In this document: one piece after another, positions 15,924-24,772 of the stretch
Position numbering within the stretch: position 1 is the stretch's first letter
How the letters are laid out: each line of letters starts with the position of its first letter
Origin: CAYUQT01 sp964596165
GTDB taxonomy: Bacteria > Planctomycetota > Phycisphaerae > UBA1845 > JAFGLZ01
Direction of reading: 5' to 3'
Length of the DNA stretch: 64,000 nucleotides
Assembly: GCA_964596165.1 (NCBI GenBank)
Contig: CAZQTW010000036.1
Coordinates: 1-64,000, forward strand
Position numbers and translations under genes: made by a program
Notes under the pieces: generated by a model
The model's input: only the letters and a program-made list of their open reading frames with translations
The model's database searches: none
Told to the model about the DNA's origin: nothing

Positions 15924-17429
15924 CTACCTTTCTTCGGTGATCTCGAAGATGCGTTCGGAATCGACGTCCGTCCGGATGGTCAGCGTCGCGCCCTTCCGCT
16001 CGACGTTGGCGTAACTCGTGCCGTCGCGTCGGACCGTCGCGCCGGTGGGGATGCCTTTGCAGACCAACTCGGTCTTGCCTTTGAAATCCGGCTTGCCCTT
16101 GAGCACGGTGAAACGGAGCGTGGGAGCGATGTACTCCGCCGACCGAACCAGGACGTTGGGGTAGTCCACCCGCGCGAGCGTGGGCGCCGAAAGGATCTTG
16201 TCGCGGGGTGTTCTATACAGCTTCCGCATCGAATCACCGTCAGTCGCGAGCGCGGCGGCCATGTTGCCCGTGACGGGAATTCGAAACGCGTTGCATGTGT
16301 GATAGCAGTAGCTTTCCTTGTGGCCATCGCCGTCCGTGTCAACCGGGCGGCCGAACTGGGCATCCATCCAGTTGATGATCTTCTTCACCGTCGGCCCCTC
16401 GGCCCCTTCGGCCTGAACGCCCGTGAGCGCCAGGAACGAGTTCGCCGCGCCGGGAGTCGGCTTGGCGCAGCAGGCAATCAGCGGATTGATCTCGGCGTAC
16501 ATTTGGTCGGGCGTCGGACTGGTCCACTTGCCGTTCTTGAGAAGGTACTCCCAACCCTGTCTGCAGAACGTTTCGTCGGGATACCACGGGTGTCCCCAGC
16601 CCAGGGCCCAGCCGTCGGCACCGCAGTCGCCGACGGGCATGAACAGGTCCTCTTTGGCCTTGTAGACCACGTACAGGAACGTCGTCGCGCCGGGCATGCG
16701 GTTCCGGAACTTCTTCGACATCCAGTCGAACCACTTGGCGTTGACCTTGGCGTACTCGGTGCCGTGCAAAAGGTCATGGATGAGGTAGGAGACCGAGCTG
16801 TGGCTGTTGCAATCGGCGAAGATCATGCCGGGTTCGCAGCAGACTCCTCCCGATCGGTTGGCCACGCTCTGCGTGTGCAGGCGTCGGATGGCCTTGTCGA
16901 GCGTGTAGTGGATCTTGCGACCGTCGCGCCAAACGAAGTCCCACCCCTGCTTGGAGTATCGCATGTCGCCGGTCATCAGCTCGTAGAGGCACATGAGCTG
17001 CGTCAGATGTCCGGTGTACATCACGTTCTCGTAGAGGCACGGGTCGGGCGGCGCATCCCCGTACTGCCAATAGTGCGTCACGTAGTGCCACACGCGGACG
17101 TCGATGATCCGTTCGCAGATGTCTCGAAGCTGCCTCTGGATGACCTCGCGGTAGGCGGGCGTCTTGGCCGCCATCGCCGTGCATCCGTAACCGCAGAAGG
17201 CGAGTTGGTACCTGAAGGCGGACACGTCGAACTGTTTGCCGTCGTCGAACCACTCAGGCCAAGGCGTCGCCTTGCGGTCGCTCAGGAACGTCAGGTAGCT
17301 GAACCACCGTTGAATCGCCAGTTCGCGATCGGACAGGCCAGGTTTCCAATCCGGCGCGGCTTGCGCGCGTCCGGCATTACACAGCCCGACGGCGCCCAAG
17401 ACTATGACAAGACGCATGATCCTCATCAT
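15924..17429 (-). CDS. Secreted linalool dehydratase/isomerase-like (Ldi-type) barrel protein
   Basis: A 501-residue exported protein. A signal peptide (MMRIMRLVIVLGAVGLCNA) is followed by an all-helical (alpha/alpha)6 domain resembling the linalool dehydratase/isomerase family. The resemblance rests on the segments YENVMYTGHLTQLMCLYEL, CCEPGMIFADCNSH and HDLLHGTEYAKV, with conserved Cys, Glu and Asp. A small C-terminal beta domain (about 415-500) ends the protein. The family name comes from one terpene enzyme; most relatives are uncharacterised, and this fold is shared with sugar-acting enzymes such as unsaturated glucuronyl hydrolases. In this neighbourhood a role on a polysaccharide or secondary metabolite is possible. 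Fold assignment is from memory of the family and moderately sure; the reaction is unknown. Confidence 0.6.
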   Translation of the reverse strand: MMRIMRLVIVLGAVGLCNAGRAQAAPDWKPGLSDRELAIQRWFSYLTFLSDRKATPWPEWFDDGKQFDVSAFRYQLAFCGYGCTAMAAKTPAYREVIQRQLRDICERIIDVRVWHYVTHYWQYGDAPPDPCLYENVMYTGHLTQLMCLYELMTGDMRYSKQGWDFVWRDGRKIHYTLDKAIRRLHTQSVANRSGGVCCEPGMIFADCNSHSSVSYLIHDLLHGTEYAKVNAKWFDWMSKKFRNRMPGATTFLYVVYKAKEDLFMPVGDCGADGWALGWGHPWYPDETFCRQGWEYLLKNGKWTSPTPDQMYAEINPLIACCAKPTPGAANSFLALTGVQAEGAEGPTVKKIINWMDAQFGRPVDTDGDGHKESYCYHTCNAFRIPVTGNMAAALATDGDSMRKLYRTPRDKILSAPTLARVDYPNVLVRSAEYIAPTLRFTVLKGKPDFKGKTELVCKGIPTGATVRRDGTSYANVERKGATLTIRTDVDSERIFEITEER

Positions 17430-18077
17430 GAGATCCTCTCTGGGACGCTATTCCCCTGCCCCTGCGCACGACCAGTTCCCCCATTGTACAGTCATACGGC
17501 CTCATCCGAATCGGAGTGGCCGCGCTTTCAGAGGTCGTTTCGTTCTTCGTTGTTCGGGGGGCATTCTACACGAACGGCGGCAGATCCAAGTCCAATTCGA
17601 GCCGGTGCCATGCTCGGGCGGCACAACGACGCGGCCTCTCAACGCGGACCTTCAACGCTCGGCTCGCGCGTGCCGGCTGTAAGTTTTTTCGAATCAATGT
17701 GTTGCACTAAAAGGGCTTGCTGGTTCCGTCTTGTTTCGTCGAACAGTGAGGCATTCCGTTTTTCCGGACGCCCAGCAGAGGGCCTTCATGCAGACGACGG
17801 AATCTCGAGGGGGCAAGAGGGCTTTGTTGAAGCTTCCGAATCGCCCGAGCTTGCCCAACGGGTGTTGATTGAGGACAGAGAGCCGGAAAGGAGCGAATTT
17901 TTTACAGCTTCAATGTGACTTTCCGATAGCTAGTCTATAATAGTAGTGCGGATGCGGCGCGGCGGGAGCGCTAGAAGCATGCACTGCGGCAGTATTCTCC
18001 CCGAAGCAGAATCGGTCGAACGGTGTCGACCGGCTCCCCGACCCATAACCTGATCGAACGGGCAGAGGGAGGATCCC
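17430..18077. other. 648-base divergent intergenic region
   Basis: Lies between the Ldi-like gene (minus) and the beta-propeller gene (plus). It is A+T-richer than the genes. No plausible gene is seen. A candidate promoter at 17914-17941 is listed separately. Confidence 0.5.
17914..17941 (+). promoter_or_regulatory. Candidate promoter for the beta-propeller lipoprotein gene
   Basis: A perfect -10 hexamer TATAAT at 17936-17941 lies about 136 bases before the ATG at 18078. The -35 is weak: TGTGAC (17914-17919) with 16 bases between, and a better TTTACA at 17901-17906 is too far away. An activator or alternative sigma factor could be needed. Confidence 0.4.
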
Positions 18078-20027
18078 ATGAGAACAAAGTCTGTGTGTGC
18101 GGGCCTGCTGATGGCGGGTCTCATGACGACGGGCTGCAATCTGCTGTCGTTGTGGAATCTGCTGCCGACAAACAAGACGGGGAAGGCCGGACTCTATCAA
18201 TTCAAGTCGGCCGAGGAACTCAAGCAGTATCTGGCCGACCAGTATCGCGAGCGAACGACGTATCGAAACCGATGGGGAATAGAGACCTTGTTGCCGGTCA
18301 TGTTTGTGGGCGGCGCGAACGCCGCCTCCGCCGACACCGGTAGCAAGAGCGGCGAAGTAGGTGGGGATCAGAGCGAGGACTACTCGACCACCAATCTGCA
18401 AGAGGAAGGGGTGGACGAAAGCGACATCATGAAGAACGATGCCGAACACGTCTACGCCCTCGATGCGAACGGCCTGCGGATCGCCAAGGTCAAGCCGGCC
18501 GAAGCCCTTGAGGAATTGGGGCGGCTCGATCTCGAAGGCTCGCCGGACAGCCTGTACCTGATGGGCGACCAAGCCGTCGCGCTGTCGCAAAAGTGGGGGA
18601 ACTACGGCTGGTATTACACCCTCGATACCCGTTCGTCCGTCGCGCCCGTTTCCGAATCCGCCACGGGAAAGAATGAGGCGATCATCACGCTCATCGATGT
18701 GTCGGATCGCACTGCCCCCAGCGTGATCAAGACCTATCGATTGGAGGGCAACCTGGTCGACTCGCGCATGATCGACGGTCGGCTGCACGTCGTCATGACG
18801 ATCACGCCGGACCTGCCCCCCGTCGAGAAGATCGTGGCCACTCCGCTCGAAGACATGCTTCCGGGTTATGTCGTGACGAATCAGCAGGGGGCGACGGTGA
18901 AGTCCGGCGTCATCACGGACTGGCCGGGCTTCTATCGTCCGGTCGATCCCGACGGATATGGAATCATTTCGGTGGTGACCATCAATACGACGGATCCGAA
19001 CGCGGAAATGAAATCGGTGGCGCTGACCGCCGATCCGGGCGTGATCTACGCGTCCACGGAATCCCTATATCTGACGGACACCGACTGGGGGTACACGGAC
19101 GCATCGTCCGAGAAAACGATCATCCACAAGTTCACGTTCGCCGACGATGGGGCCCGGTATGTCGCCAGCGGATCGGTTCCCGGACGCCCGCTCAACCAAT
19201 TCTCGCTGGGCGAATATCAGGACTATTTGCGGATCGCGACGACGATTGGATTCGTCAGCAGGACCAACAGCACCTCGACGAACAACGTGTTTGTTCTGAG
19301 TGAGGGTGCCGACGGTCTGGAGACGGTGGGCGAGGTCCGCAACATCGCTCCGGGCGAGCAGATCTATTCCGCGCGATTCCTCGGTCCGCGGGGGTTCCTG
19401 GTGACCTTCCAGAAGATCGATCCGTTGTTCACGCTTGACCTGTCCGATCCCGCCAACCCGCGGGTGGTGGGCGAGTTGAAAGTGCCCGGCTACAGTGACT
19501 ACATTCACCTGCTTGACGAGAACCACTTGCTGACGATTGGCAAGGACGCCGAGGCCACGGATCAGGGATTTGCCTGGTACCAAGGCGTGCAGTTGAGCGT
19601 CTTTGACATCCACAACTTCGCCGAGCCCAAGCTTCTGTGGAAGGAGATTATCGGCGGGCGCGGCACGGAATCGGAGGCCCTGCACAATCACAAGGCATTC
19701 AACTTCTTCAGGCCCAAGGACCTCTTGGCGATCCCGATCGAGCTTTACGAAGGAGGCCAGGGCGGTCCGACGTACGGGCAACATACCTTCAGCGGGTTGT
19801 ACGTTTATCGGGTGACCGTGGCCGACGGGATTCAGTTGAAGGGACGCATTTCGACGATCGGCTCGGATGTCTCCCAGATTCCTGAATACGGGTGGTACTA
19901 CTACAACGCCTGGACCCGCGGTGTGTTCATCGGGGATCACGTGTATGCGGTGACCGATCGGTTGATCCGGTCGGCCACGTCCGCCGATCCGAACACCGTG
20001 CTCGATACGTTGGAGTACGGCCGCTAG
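18078..20027 (+). CDS. Secreted beta-propeller domain protein (PF09826 type)
   Basis: A 649-residue exported protein with a lipoprotein-like signal (MRTKSVCAGLLMAGLMTTGC, C20). The family signature appears about residue 105: YSTTNLQEEGVDESDIMKND, then HVYALDANGLRIAKV. Repeating blade-like units follow to the C-terminus. In archaea and bacteria this family is secreted and uncharacterised; some members are predicted proteases or copper-related, but nothing here proves either. The start follows GGGAGG about five bases upstream of ATG. A candidate promoter lies at 17914-17941 and an intrinsic terminator follows, so the gene looks monocistronic. Family assignment is good, function unknown. Confidence 0.8.
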   Translation: MRTKSVCAGLLMAGLMTTGCNLLSLWNLLPTNKTGKAGLYQFKSAEELKQYLADQYRERTTYRNRWGIETLLPVMFVGGANAASADTGSKSGEVGGDQSEDYSTTNLQEEGVDESDIMKNDAEHVYALDANGLRIAKVKPAEALEELGRLDLEGSPDSLYLMGDQAVALSQKWGNYGWYYTLDTRSSVAPVSESATGKNEAIITLIDVSDRTAPSVIKTYRLEGNLVDSRMIDGRLHVVMTITPDLPPVEKIVATPLEDMLPGYVVTNQQGATVKSGVITDWPGFYRPVDPDGYGIISVVTINTTDPNAEMKSVALTADPGVIYASTESLYLTDTDWGYTDASSEKTIIHKFTFADDGARYVASGSVPGRPLNQFSLGEYQDYLRIATTIGFVSRTNSTSTNNVFVLSEGADGLETVGEVRNIAPGEQIYSARFLGPRGFLVTFQKIDPLFTLDLSDPANPRVVGELKVPGYSDYIHLLDENHLLTIGKDAEATDQGFAWYQGVQLSVFDIHNFAEPKLLWKEIIGGRGTESEALHNHKAFNFFRPKDLLAIPIELYEGGQGGPTYGQHTFSGLYVYRVTVADGIQLKGRISTIGSDVSQIPEYGWYYYNAWTRGVFIGDHVYAVTDRLIRSATSADPNTVLDTLEYGR

Positions 20028-20087
20028 TCGGAGGAGAATGCAACGCCGACACGCTCGTCTCGGCACAAAACGACCCACCTGGAATCC

Positions 20088-20130
20088 AACGACGCCCCCG
20101 TTGATCGTTCGACCGACCGGGGGCGTCGTT
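20088..20130 (+). terminator. Rho-independent terminator after the beta-propeller gene
   Basis: A 13-base perfect stem, AACGACGCCCCCG (20088-20100) with CGGGGGCGTCGTT (20118-20130), followed by a TTTTTCT run. It lies 60 bases after the stop. Confidence 0.85.
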
Positions 20131-20233
20131 TTTCTCACATCTGTTGGGAACCGCCTCGCGGCGTTCGCGTGTGGTTGTCAGGGGGGATACGCGCTTCGGA
20201 AGTCACGCGCCCTGCCGCCGTTGTCGGGTCCCA

Positions 20234-21331
20234 TCAGGCTTTGTAGGCGCGGACCTCGTCCATGAGGCGGTTGGCCGACGAGGCGTCCGGGCAGTCCGCA
20301 ACCTTGTAGAGCACGCCGCCGATGAGGCGTCGTTTGCGAAGCGCGTCGGTGAACTCGTCCCGTTGACACGAGACCACCAACGGTACGTCGCCGGCACGGG
20401 CGCGCAGATCGCCCAGCACGTCGAAGGCCCGGGGGTAACCGACGTCGTCGCCCAGATAGATCGCCTTGAGCCCCCGCAGGGTGGAGACAGCCGGCAGGAG
20501 ATGCCGCCCGTTCCCGTGGATGTGGGCGACGCCGCCGTCGAAGCGGCCGAAGATCCGCTCGACCGGTTCACGGCCCCAGGTCTCGAAATCGGCTACGGAC
20601 GTCATGTGGAACGGATCGACGCTTTCGCTGACAATTCGCCCGGGGATCCACTGGACCATGTTGCTGCACGTTCCCTTCCGGACTTGCACGTCGGCGCCAA
20701 AGAAGGTTTCCTGAATCATGACGTTCAACTCGAAAGCGAAATCGACGGCTTTTCGCACGAGGTCGGGCGACTCGTAGAGTGCCAAGTAGGTGTTCGTCGC
20801 GCCGATCAACTCATAGAGGAAGTTGAGACTGTCGATCAGGATGAAGTGGCTCACCCCAAACCGGCCTCGTGCGCCGCTCGCGTACACCTCAAGCTGCCGT
20901 CTGAAGCGGCGAAAGGCCTCGGATTCGGTGTTCACGGCGAGGGAGTCGAACGCCGACAGGTCGGTCAGCAGGGGAGGGACCATCGACGATATCCAGCCGT
21001 TCTCCGGATGGGCCATGTATCGCACCTCGCCGCCGACGGTCCCGCCGTAGAGTCCCTGATCGCATTCGCTCAGGTAGCACGAGGCAACGCCGTCGTCGAA
21101 CACCTCGGCGCGACAGGACAGATGCGCATCCCAGAATGCGAACCGTTCGCCGGGGTCGGGATAGGCGGTGTAGCCGTCCTTGTATCGTTCCGCGAAGTCC
21201 CGCAAGGCAGGACTGGGCGTATCGACGACCGCGAAGACTCGGTCCAAGGCTCGTCTTTCGTAAAGGGATCGGAGCCTCTTGGAGACCTCATCAAAATGGG
21301 GACAGTAGGCCAGTGGACTTGCCGGAGACAT
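20234..21331 (-). CDS. Second UroD/methyltransferase-like superfamily protein
   Basis: A 365-residue cytoplasmic protein of the UroD-like TIM-barrel superfamily, divergent from the copy at 123-1121. Recognisable features are the segment GGTVGGEVRYMAHPENGW and helices around FLYELIGATNTYLALYESP. The late strands HIHGNGRHLLPAVSTLRGLK and IYLGDDVGYPRAFD replace the usual metal- or substrate-binding loops with His and Asp. The ATG at 21331 (MSPASPLAYC) is preferred to 21382 because upstream residues look random; an AAAGG lies about 14 bases before it. It is isolated on the minus strand and may be a monocistronic corrinoid-type methyltransferase relative. Function unknown. Confidence 0.75.
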   Translation of the reverse strand: MSPASPLAYCPHFDEVSKRLRSLYERRALDRVFAVVDTPSPALRDFAERYKDGYTAYPDPGERFAFWDAHLSCRAEVFDDGVASCYLSECDQGLYGGTVGGEVRYMAHPENGWISSMVPPLLTDLSAFDSLAVNTESEAFRRFRRQLEVYASGARGRFGVSHFILIDSLNFLYELIGATNTYLALYESPDLVRKAVDFAFELNVMIQETFFGADVQVRKGTCSNMVQWIPGRIVSESVDPFHMTSVADFETWGREPVERIFGRFDGGVAHIHGNGRHLLPAVSTLRGLKAIYLGDDVGYPRAFDVLGDLRARAGDVPLVVSCQRDEFTDALRKRRLIGGVLYKVADCPDASSANRLMDEVRAYKA

Positions 21332-21534
21332 GGTGCTCGGTCTGCCTTTCGTGAACTGCCACGGACTCGTCGCGCCGGGCAACCCCTCGCTATTCCTGCT
21401 TCGTGCATTCCGCTCGCGTCGGCGCGATCTTCAAAAACTGCGGTCGCAGGACCATGCATCGTGGGGCAGTCTAGCGCGTCCCCCGAGCGGCATCAAGCAC
21501 GGCCCGGCGGGCGTTGATGGCGGAAGCATGCGGC

Positions 21535-23007
21535 CTACCGGGCGTCTTGAGCGGCCTGAAGGTGTGCCTGGTAGGTCTTGTTGCCGGGATACAGGTCGAC
21601 GGCCTGTTGATAGTAGCCCTCGGCCGCCTCGTAGTCGCCGGCGTCGAAGAGCTGTGTGCCCATGGCGTCGTAAGCGCCGCCGAGACGACTGCGGTAGGTG
21701 GTGTTGTCCGGGGCCAGGTTGTGGGCGTTCTGGTAGCTTGCGATCGCCCAGCCGATGTCGCCCCGTTGCTCGTATCGGTCCCCAAGATTGTTGTAGGCTC
21801 GGGCAATCTCCGCGCGGACTTGGGTCTGATCGCTCGGCAACCCGGTCGATGCGTTACTGAGCTCGGCAAAGGCCTTCTCGATGTTGCCGCGTGTGAGCCA
21901 CCATTGGGACAGGGCGGCATGCGCCAAGGCAAGTCCGCCACGTAAGGCGCCGGAAGATGCGTTGTACTCCAAGGCATTCTCGTAGTAGCGGATGGCGTCC
22001 TGTGCGTTTCCTTGCTGCAATGCCTTCGCGCCCATGTCGCCGTAAGCCAGCCCCACATCCTTACGATAGGATTCATTGACGGGGGATATCTCCGCCGCCT
22101 TCTTGAGTTCGGCGAGGGCCTCGGCGTGGTTGCCCTGTTTGCGCAGGGCATGACCGAGCAAATTGTGCGGCAGGCCAATGTCGGGTGTGGCGGCGGCGAG
22201 CGGCTTCAGACGTTCGACAAGCCGTGCGAGGGACCCCGCGTCGTCGGCGACGGCCAAGGCATTCTGATAGCTCAGAAAGGCCGGAACCACATAGCCTTCC
22301 TGCATCATCGCATCGCCCAGCTTGATGTGCGCCTCGGCATTGCCTTTGCTTCGGCTGGCGAGATAACCCAAAACGCGTATGGCCTGGGTTCGTTGTTCAG
22401 GCTGTTTGGCCAGTCGGTCCGCCTCGGCGAGTACCTCGTTGTCGGTCTTCTGCAGGAGCTTGACGTTGTCCAGGTCGTTGCGGAAACGCGTGCTCGTCGG
22501 GGCGAGCGAGGCGGCACGCGAGAACCAGTACTCCGCCGAGGGGTAATTGTTCAACGCCAGATAGCTCCGGCCGATCATGTGGGCGGCGGCCGCGTCTCGG
22601 CCGTTCTTTTTGAGCAGCCCCTCGGCGATCTTGCGGGCGCCTTGCGGGTCGCCCTTGCTAAGTGCTTCCGCAGCGGCCGTCAGCGCGCTGTTTCTGCTCT
22701 CATCTTGACGGCCGGCAGCGGTCGAGAGGGCGGTCAATTGAGCAACGGCATTGAGATGGAATCCGGCGACAGGCAGTGATTGGAGTGTTTCGTTGAATCT
22801 TTGCGCCCGGGCTTGTGCGTTGAGGTGTGTGTAATCGTTCGCGGAAAATGTGCCCCCCGCTGTGCCGGCCAGATCGAGCACGTCGACCGATGTGGCGTTC
22901 GAACCGGTGGAGGTTCGTGTGCCCATGCCGGTCCATGTGCCGATCAGGCCGGTTGTTGCGGATTGTGTCGCACCTACGTCCATGGGAGTAACCGGGCCAG
23001 GCCCCAT
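21535..23007 (-). CDS. TPR-repeat protein with low-complexity N-terminus
   Basis: About 490 residues. The N-terminal ~70 are Gly/Thr/Ser/Met-rich with no signal peptide. The rest is tetratricopeptide repeats: KGDPQGARKIAEGLLKKNG, NNYPSAEYWFSRAASLAP, GNHAEALAELKKAAEISP, GNAQDAIRYYENALEYNA, GDYEAAEGYYQQAVDLYPG. It is probably a cytoplasmic scaffold. The start is uncertain: the frame is open from a TTG at 23058 that abuts GGGAGG too closely, and no ATG (23007 or 22983) has a good ribosome site. It lies directly downstream of the DUF3467 gene, likely in one transcript. The low-complexity N-terminus and missing secretion signal make its role hard to guess. Confidence 0.8.
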   Translation of the reverse strand: MGPGPVTPMDVGATQSATTGLIGTWTGMGTRTSTGSNATSVDVLDLAGTAGGTFSANDYTHLNAQARAQRFNETLQSLPVAGFHLNAVAQLTALSTAAGRQDESRNSALTAAAEALSKGDPQGARKIAEGLLKKNGRDAAAAHMIGRSYLALNNYPSAEYWFSRAASLAPTSTRFRNDLDNVKLLQKTDNEVLAEADRLAKQPEQRTQAIRVLGYLASRSKGNAEAHIKLGDAMMQEGYVVPAFLSYQNALAVADDAGSLARLVERLKPLAAATPDIGLPHNLLGHALRKQGNHAEALAELKKAAEISPVNESYRKDVGLAYGDMGAKALQQGNAQDAIRYYENALEYNASSGALRGGLALAHAALSQWWLTRGNIEKAFAELSNASTGLPSDQTQVRAEIARAYNNLGDRYEQRGDIGWAIASYQNAHNLAPDNTTYRSRLGGAYDAMGTQLFDAGDYEAAEGYYQQAVDLYPGNKTYQAHLQAAQDAR

Positions 23008-23085
23008 AATCGGCCGACGACGCCGACAGTCCTGCTCCAGTACGAACGTACGATTCAACCTCCCACGTTGTCAAATCAGGGGCGA

Positions 23086-23484
23086 TTATTCGCTCGGCTT
23101 GGCCTCATTATCGGTTCCGCCACCCGATTGGTGCATGATCATCTCCCGGGCGGCGGGAGTCAGACGTTTGCGGGCGTCCAATTCCAGGACGCCGTACATG
23201 GCCTCTTGGCGCTCCACCGCCCGCCGCAGGGCGAGCATCAATTGCTTGGCGGAGTAGTAGTTCAGCACCACGCGGTTGTTGATCTTGACGGGACCGCGCT
23301 GTCGGTCGGGCGGACCGGTCATCAGTACGAAATCGAGCACCACCTCCAAGGGCATGGGCGTCACCATGCACATGTTGGCGTAGCTCGTCGGAGTCGTCGA
23401 GGCGTCCAGCTCCAGGCGGATTGTCGCTTGTTGTGCGCCGGCATCCGTTGGGTTGGGAGTCGCGGGAGTGCTTTCCGTCGCCAT
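23086..23484 (-). CDS. DUF3467 family protein
   Basis: A 132-residue cytoplasmic protein. It matches the DUF3467 pattern: SYANMCMVTPMPLEVVLDFVLM, a central strand with VKINNRVVLNYYSAKQLM, then a helix LALRRAVERQEAMYG. The family is widespread and uncharacterised. The ATG is well set by AGGAGG. The N-terminal 20 residues are Thr/Pro/Ala-rich and the C-terminal 25 polar, so only residues about 20-105 form the domain. It shares the strand of the TPR gene that follows within about 30-80 bases, so the two products may interact; this is inference. Confidence 0.85.
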   Translation of the reverse strand: MATESTPATPNPTDAGAQQATIRLELDASTTPTSYANMCMVTPMPLEVVLDFVLMTGPPDRQRGPVKINNRVVLNYYSAKQLMLALRRAVERQEAMYGVLELDARKRLTPAAREMIMHQSGGGTDNEAKPSE

Positions 23485-23591
23485 GGTGTCCTCCTTGGCA
23501 AGGTATTGAACCGAACAGGAGGGAACGGATCCCTCCGAACCGGGAGCATTCTAACGATTTGCCGCCGCCGGAGCGACGGACGACTTGAACC

Positions 23592-24626
23592 TCATCCGAT
23601 CAGCCAGGCGGCCAACAGGTCCACCGCCGCCTGAAGATCCTTCTTGTGGACCGACTCGACCACCGTGTGAACGTATCGGCAGGGGACGCTCAGGGCGATA
23701 CTCCGTACACCGGCGCGCGATCGCTGGATTGCCGCCGTGTCCGTGCCGCCCCTCGGCAACAATTCGAGCTGGTAAGGAATCTTCTTGCGCTTCGCGACGG
23801 CGATCATCTCGTCGACGAGCTTTCGATCGCAGATAACCGAACTGTCCATCAGCTTGATCGCGACGCCCTTGCCGAATTGTGTGACACGCTCCTCGTTGGG
23901 GACGCCGGGCGTGTCGCAAGCGAGGGTGACATCGATACAGACGGCGATGTCGGGGTCGAGATCGAATGCGCCGGCACCTGCGCCGCGGAGTCCGACTTCC
24001 TCCTGCGCGGTGGCGCAGAAATAGATGTCGTATGCGCTCCGCTTGCCGACCCTTTCGATGGCGTTCAGGGCTACCCAACTGGCGATCCGGTTGTCCATGG
24101 ACTTGCCGACATAGGCGTCGCCGACCGTTATCGTCTCTTGGGAGAGGGTGACGGGGTCGCCCACTTCGACAAGCTGTCTGACCTTCTTGGCGTCCATCAT
24201 CAGGTCCACGTAGAACTCGTTGATCTGCGGGATCTTCTTGCGCTCCTCTTCCGTGAGTACGTGCGTGGGCTTGGTGGCGGGCATGAGGACGCCGATCAGG
24301 TCCTTACGGCCTTGCACGAGGACGCGTCGGGCGAAGAGGGTTCGCGTGTCAAACCCACCGACATTGACCACGCGAAGCCGTCCCAGCTCGTCGATAGCGG
24401 AGACATAGAAGCCGATCTCATCCATGTGACAGGCAATCATGACCCGGATGGGGCGGGAGCCACGGGCCGGCTTGCGCCCGGGCGCCTTGCGACAGATCAG
24501 GTTGCCCAGCACGTCCACGCGCTGCTCGTCGAACAGGTCTTGGGTGTGCTGTTTGAGGAAATCACGGACTCGTTCTTCACGGCCGGGCACGCCGGCCAGC
24601 TCCGTCAGGCGTTTAAGAAGTTTCAT
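23592..24626 (-). CDS. M42 family metallopeptidase (aminopeptidase)
   Basis: A 344-residue cytoplasmic zinc/cobalt aminopeptidase of family M42 (glutamyl aminopeptidase/endoglucanase M type). Such enzymes form tetrahedral dodecamers that trim peptides. Metal ligands and catalytic residues are visible: H67 in IACHMDEIG, D in SMDNRIASWV, the EE pair in TAQEEVGLRGAG, D in CIDVTLACD, and H in YVHTVVESVHKKDL. GGTDTAAIQRSRAG is also typical. The start at 24626 (MKLLKRLTELAGVPG) has AGGAG upstream; the frame stays open further 5', but that part lies in the divergent promoter region. Transcribed away from the ECF sigma gene. Family call is secure. Confidence 0.93.
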   Translation of the reverse strand: MKLLKRLTELAGVPGREERVRDFLKQHTQDLFDEQRVDVLGNLICRKAPGRKPARGSRPIRVMIACHMDEIGFYVSAIDELGRLRVVNVGGFDTRTLFARRVLVQGRKDLIGVLMPATKPTHVLTEEERKKIPQINEFYVDLMMDAKKVRQLVEVGDPVTLSQETITVGDAYVGKSMDNRIASWVALNAIERVGKRSAYDIYFCATAQEEVGLRGAGAGAFDLDPDIAVCIDVTLACDTPGVPNEERVTQFGKGVAIKLMDSSVICDRKLVDEMIAVAKRKKIPYQLELLPRGGTDTAAIQRSRAGVRSIALSVPCRYVHTVVESVHKKDLQAAVDLLAAWLIG

Positions 24627-24772
24627 GGATTCTCCTGTCCCGGCAAGGCATGCGAGAAACCCCTTACCTTCGTCCGCGGTATAATACTTGAAAACACAAC
24701 ATGTTGCAGCAATACGGGCGTTAGTTGTTTTTTGACAGGGTTCGTCCGTATGCACCGTCTCATCAGGTAGAT
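24627..24772. promoter_or_regulatory. Divergent intergenic region between M42 and ECF sigma genes
   Basis: A+T-rich 146-base region. TATAAT at 24680-24685 (plus strand) could serve as a -10 for the sigma gene, about 90 bases upstream. TTGACA occurs at 24732-24737 without a -10 at the right distance. Promoters must exist here for both directions but I cannot fix them. Confidence 0.35.

Noticed and set aside
15678..17918. A 746-codon open frame antisense to the Ldi-like gene
   Set aside because: It is a by-product of G/C-ending codons on the opposite strand; its protein is low in family-like patterns, while the minus-strand gene has a signal peptide and homology.
20144..21517. A 457-codon open frame antisense to the second UroD-like gene
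   Set aside because: No recognisable domain, no ribosome site; it runs through a terminator region.
24732..24737. Consensus TTGACA upstream of the ECF sigma gene
   Set aside because: No -10-like hexamer lies 16-18 bases downstream, so it was not called as a promoter.
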